Source of the DNA: Cristatella mucedo
Taxonomy: Eukaryota > Bryozoa > Phylactolaemata > Cristatellidae
Direction of reading: 5' to 3'
DNA: 64,000 nt
Assembly: GCA_009760855.2 (NCBI GenBank)
Contig: WPIO01000242.1
Location: 124,001-188,000, forward strand
The translations under genes were made by a program, and so were the position numbers. Numbering within the stretch: the first letter of the stretch is position 1; each line of letters opens with the position of its first letter. Under the pieces are notes generated by a model, which ran no database searches, was not told the DNA's origin, and saw only the letters and a program-made list of their open reading frames with translations. Shown one piece after another: positions 63,506 through 64,000 of this stretch.

Positions 63506-64000
63506 AAACATCTCATCTAGACTACTGTAACTCGATACTTGCTGGTCTTCCTGCCTTTGCAGTAAGATGCTCACAGTCGCTGAAAAACTCAATAGCTAGG
63601 CTTGTCTATCGTAAATGGCAGAACTGCCACATGACACCACTTCTCATCGACATGTGTTAGCTCGCTATCAAGCAGAGTATCGATTTCAATGGTTTGTTAC
63701 ACTCTTTTAGTTCTTTTTATTCTCTGGCTTCGGCCTACCTGTGTGTTTTAGTTTCTCCTCAGGCTTCCTATCGTACCATCTGAGCATTTGACTCCAGTCG
63801 TTTAGCTTTGGTTGTAACCTGCCTCAAATCCATGGGAGACTGTGCCTTCTGCTACTAAGCTTTCAAAGGCAGGAATTTGCTTCTGATCGACATCAAGTCA
63901 TCGCTGGATTTGTCGACATTCAAAAAGAGGCTGCAAACCTACTTGTTCCTTGCAGCCTTTGCTCTATCCGAGTGAATTGTCCTTGATGTGCACGTGTGTT
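63506..64000 (+). pseudogene. L2-A-related RT C-terminal part
   Basis: Continues the interrupted copy: LDYCNSILAGLPAFAVRCSQ, NSIARLVYRKWQNCHMTPLL, then a stop, IDFNGLLHSFSSFYSLASAY, and further STFKKRLQTYLFLAAFALSE at about 63917-63976, ending in the tail ctctatccgagtgaattgtc. Several frame changes. Cut by the window edge. Confidence 0.75.

Overview
The window is eukaryotic, from an intron-rich, repeat-rich metazoan, probably an invertebrate. Genes are split by GT-AG introns with matching phases, several non-LTR retrotransposon and SINE families recur dozens of times, and there are many long microsatellites. The host genes I recognise (NTAN1, CCDC34, a DPY-30-motif protein, an SKA2-like start) are animal genes. 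I cannot name the species. Family names L2-A, L2-B, L2-C, SINE-1 and SINE-2 are local labels used only here.

Layout. Positions 1-11.5 kb are almost entirely retrotransposon debris, mostly minus-strand 3' ends of L2-A, including a 333-codon reverse transcriptase frame at 7883-8884. A plus-strand gene (11589-17893) encodes a DPY-30 motif, a charged coiled coil and an ankyrin-like segment. It converges tail to tail, with only about 32 bp between stop codons, on a minus-strand CCDC34-like gene (17926-28461, four exons, 274 aa). That gene has a 7 kb intron holding a 560 bp perfect ACTC array. Its start lies head to head, 684 bp away, with NTAN1 (29146-49861, plus strand). NTAN1 was assembled from ten exons that join in frame to 309 aa with the catalytic-region motif ATTCHIVVLRHTG.

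From about 50 to 60 kb there is no host gene I recognise. The stretch holds tRNA-derived SINE pieces, an inverted pair of LTR-retrotransposon gag genes (one broken, one open), a two-copy 160 bp tandem repeat, and a nearly intact L2-A copy (57055-59495) interrupted by a 0.9 kb insertion with a 7 bp target duplication. At 60261 a new plus-strand gene starts. Its first three exons resemble SKA2, a kinetochore subunit; the remaining exons are not found. The last 2 kb are again L2-A and SINE sequence.

Functional picture. CCDC34 is linked to cilia and flagella, and DPY-30-motif proteins of the DYDC/AK7/NME5 type are often axonemal, so the convergent pair may be co-expressed cilia genes; this is inference. 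NTAN1 converts N-terminal Asn to Asp in the Arg/N-degron pathway. The repeats form an interacting system: SINE-1 carries a 3' tail almost identical to that of L2-A, which suggests it borrows the L2-A replication machinery. Several nested insertions record the order of activity.
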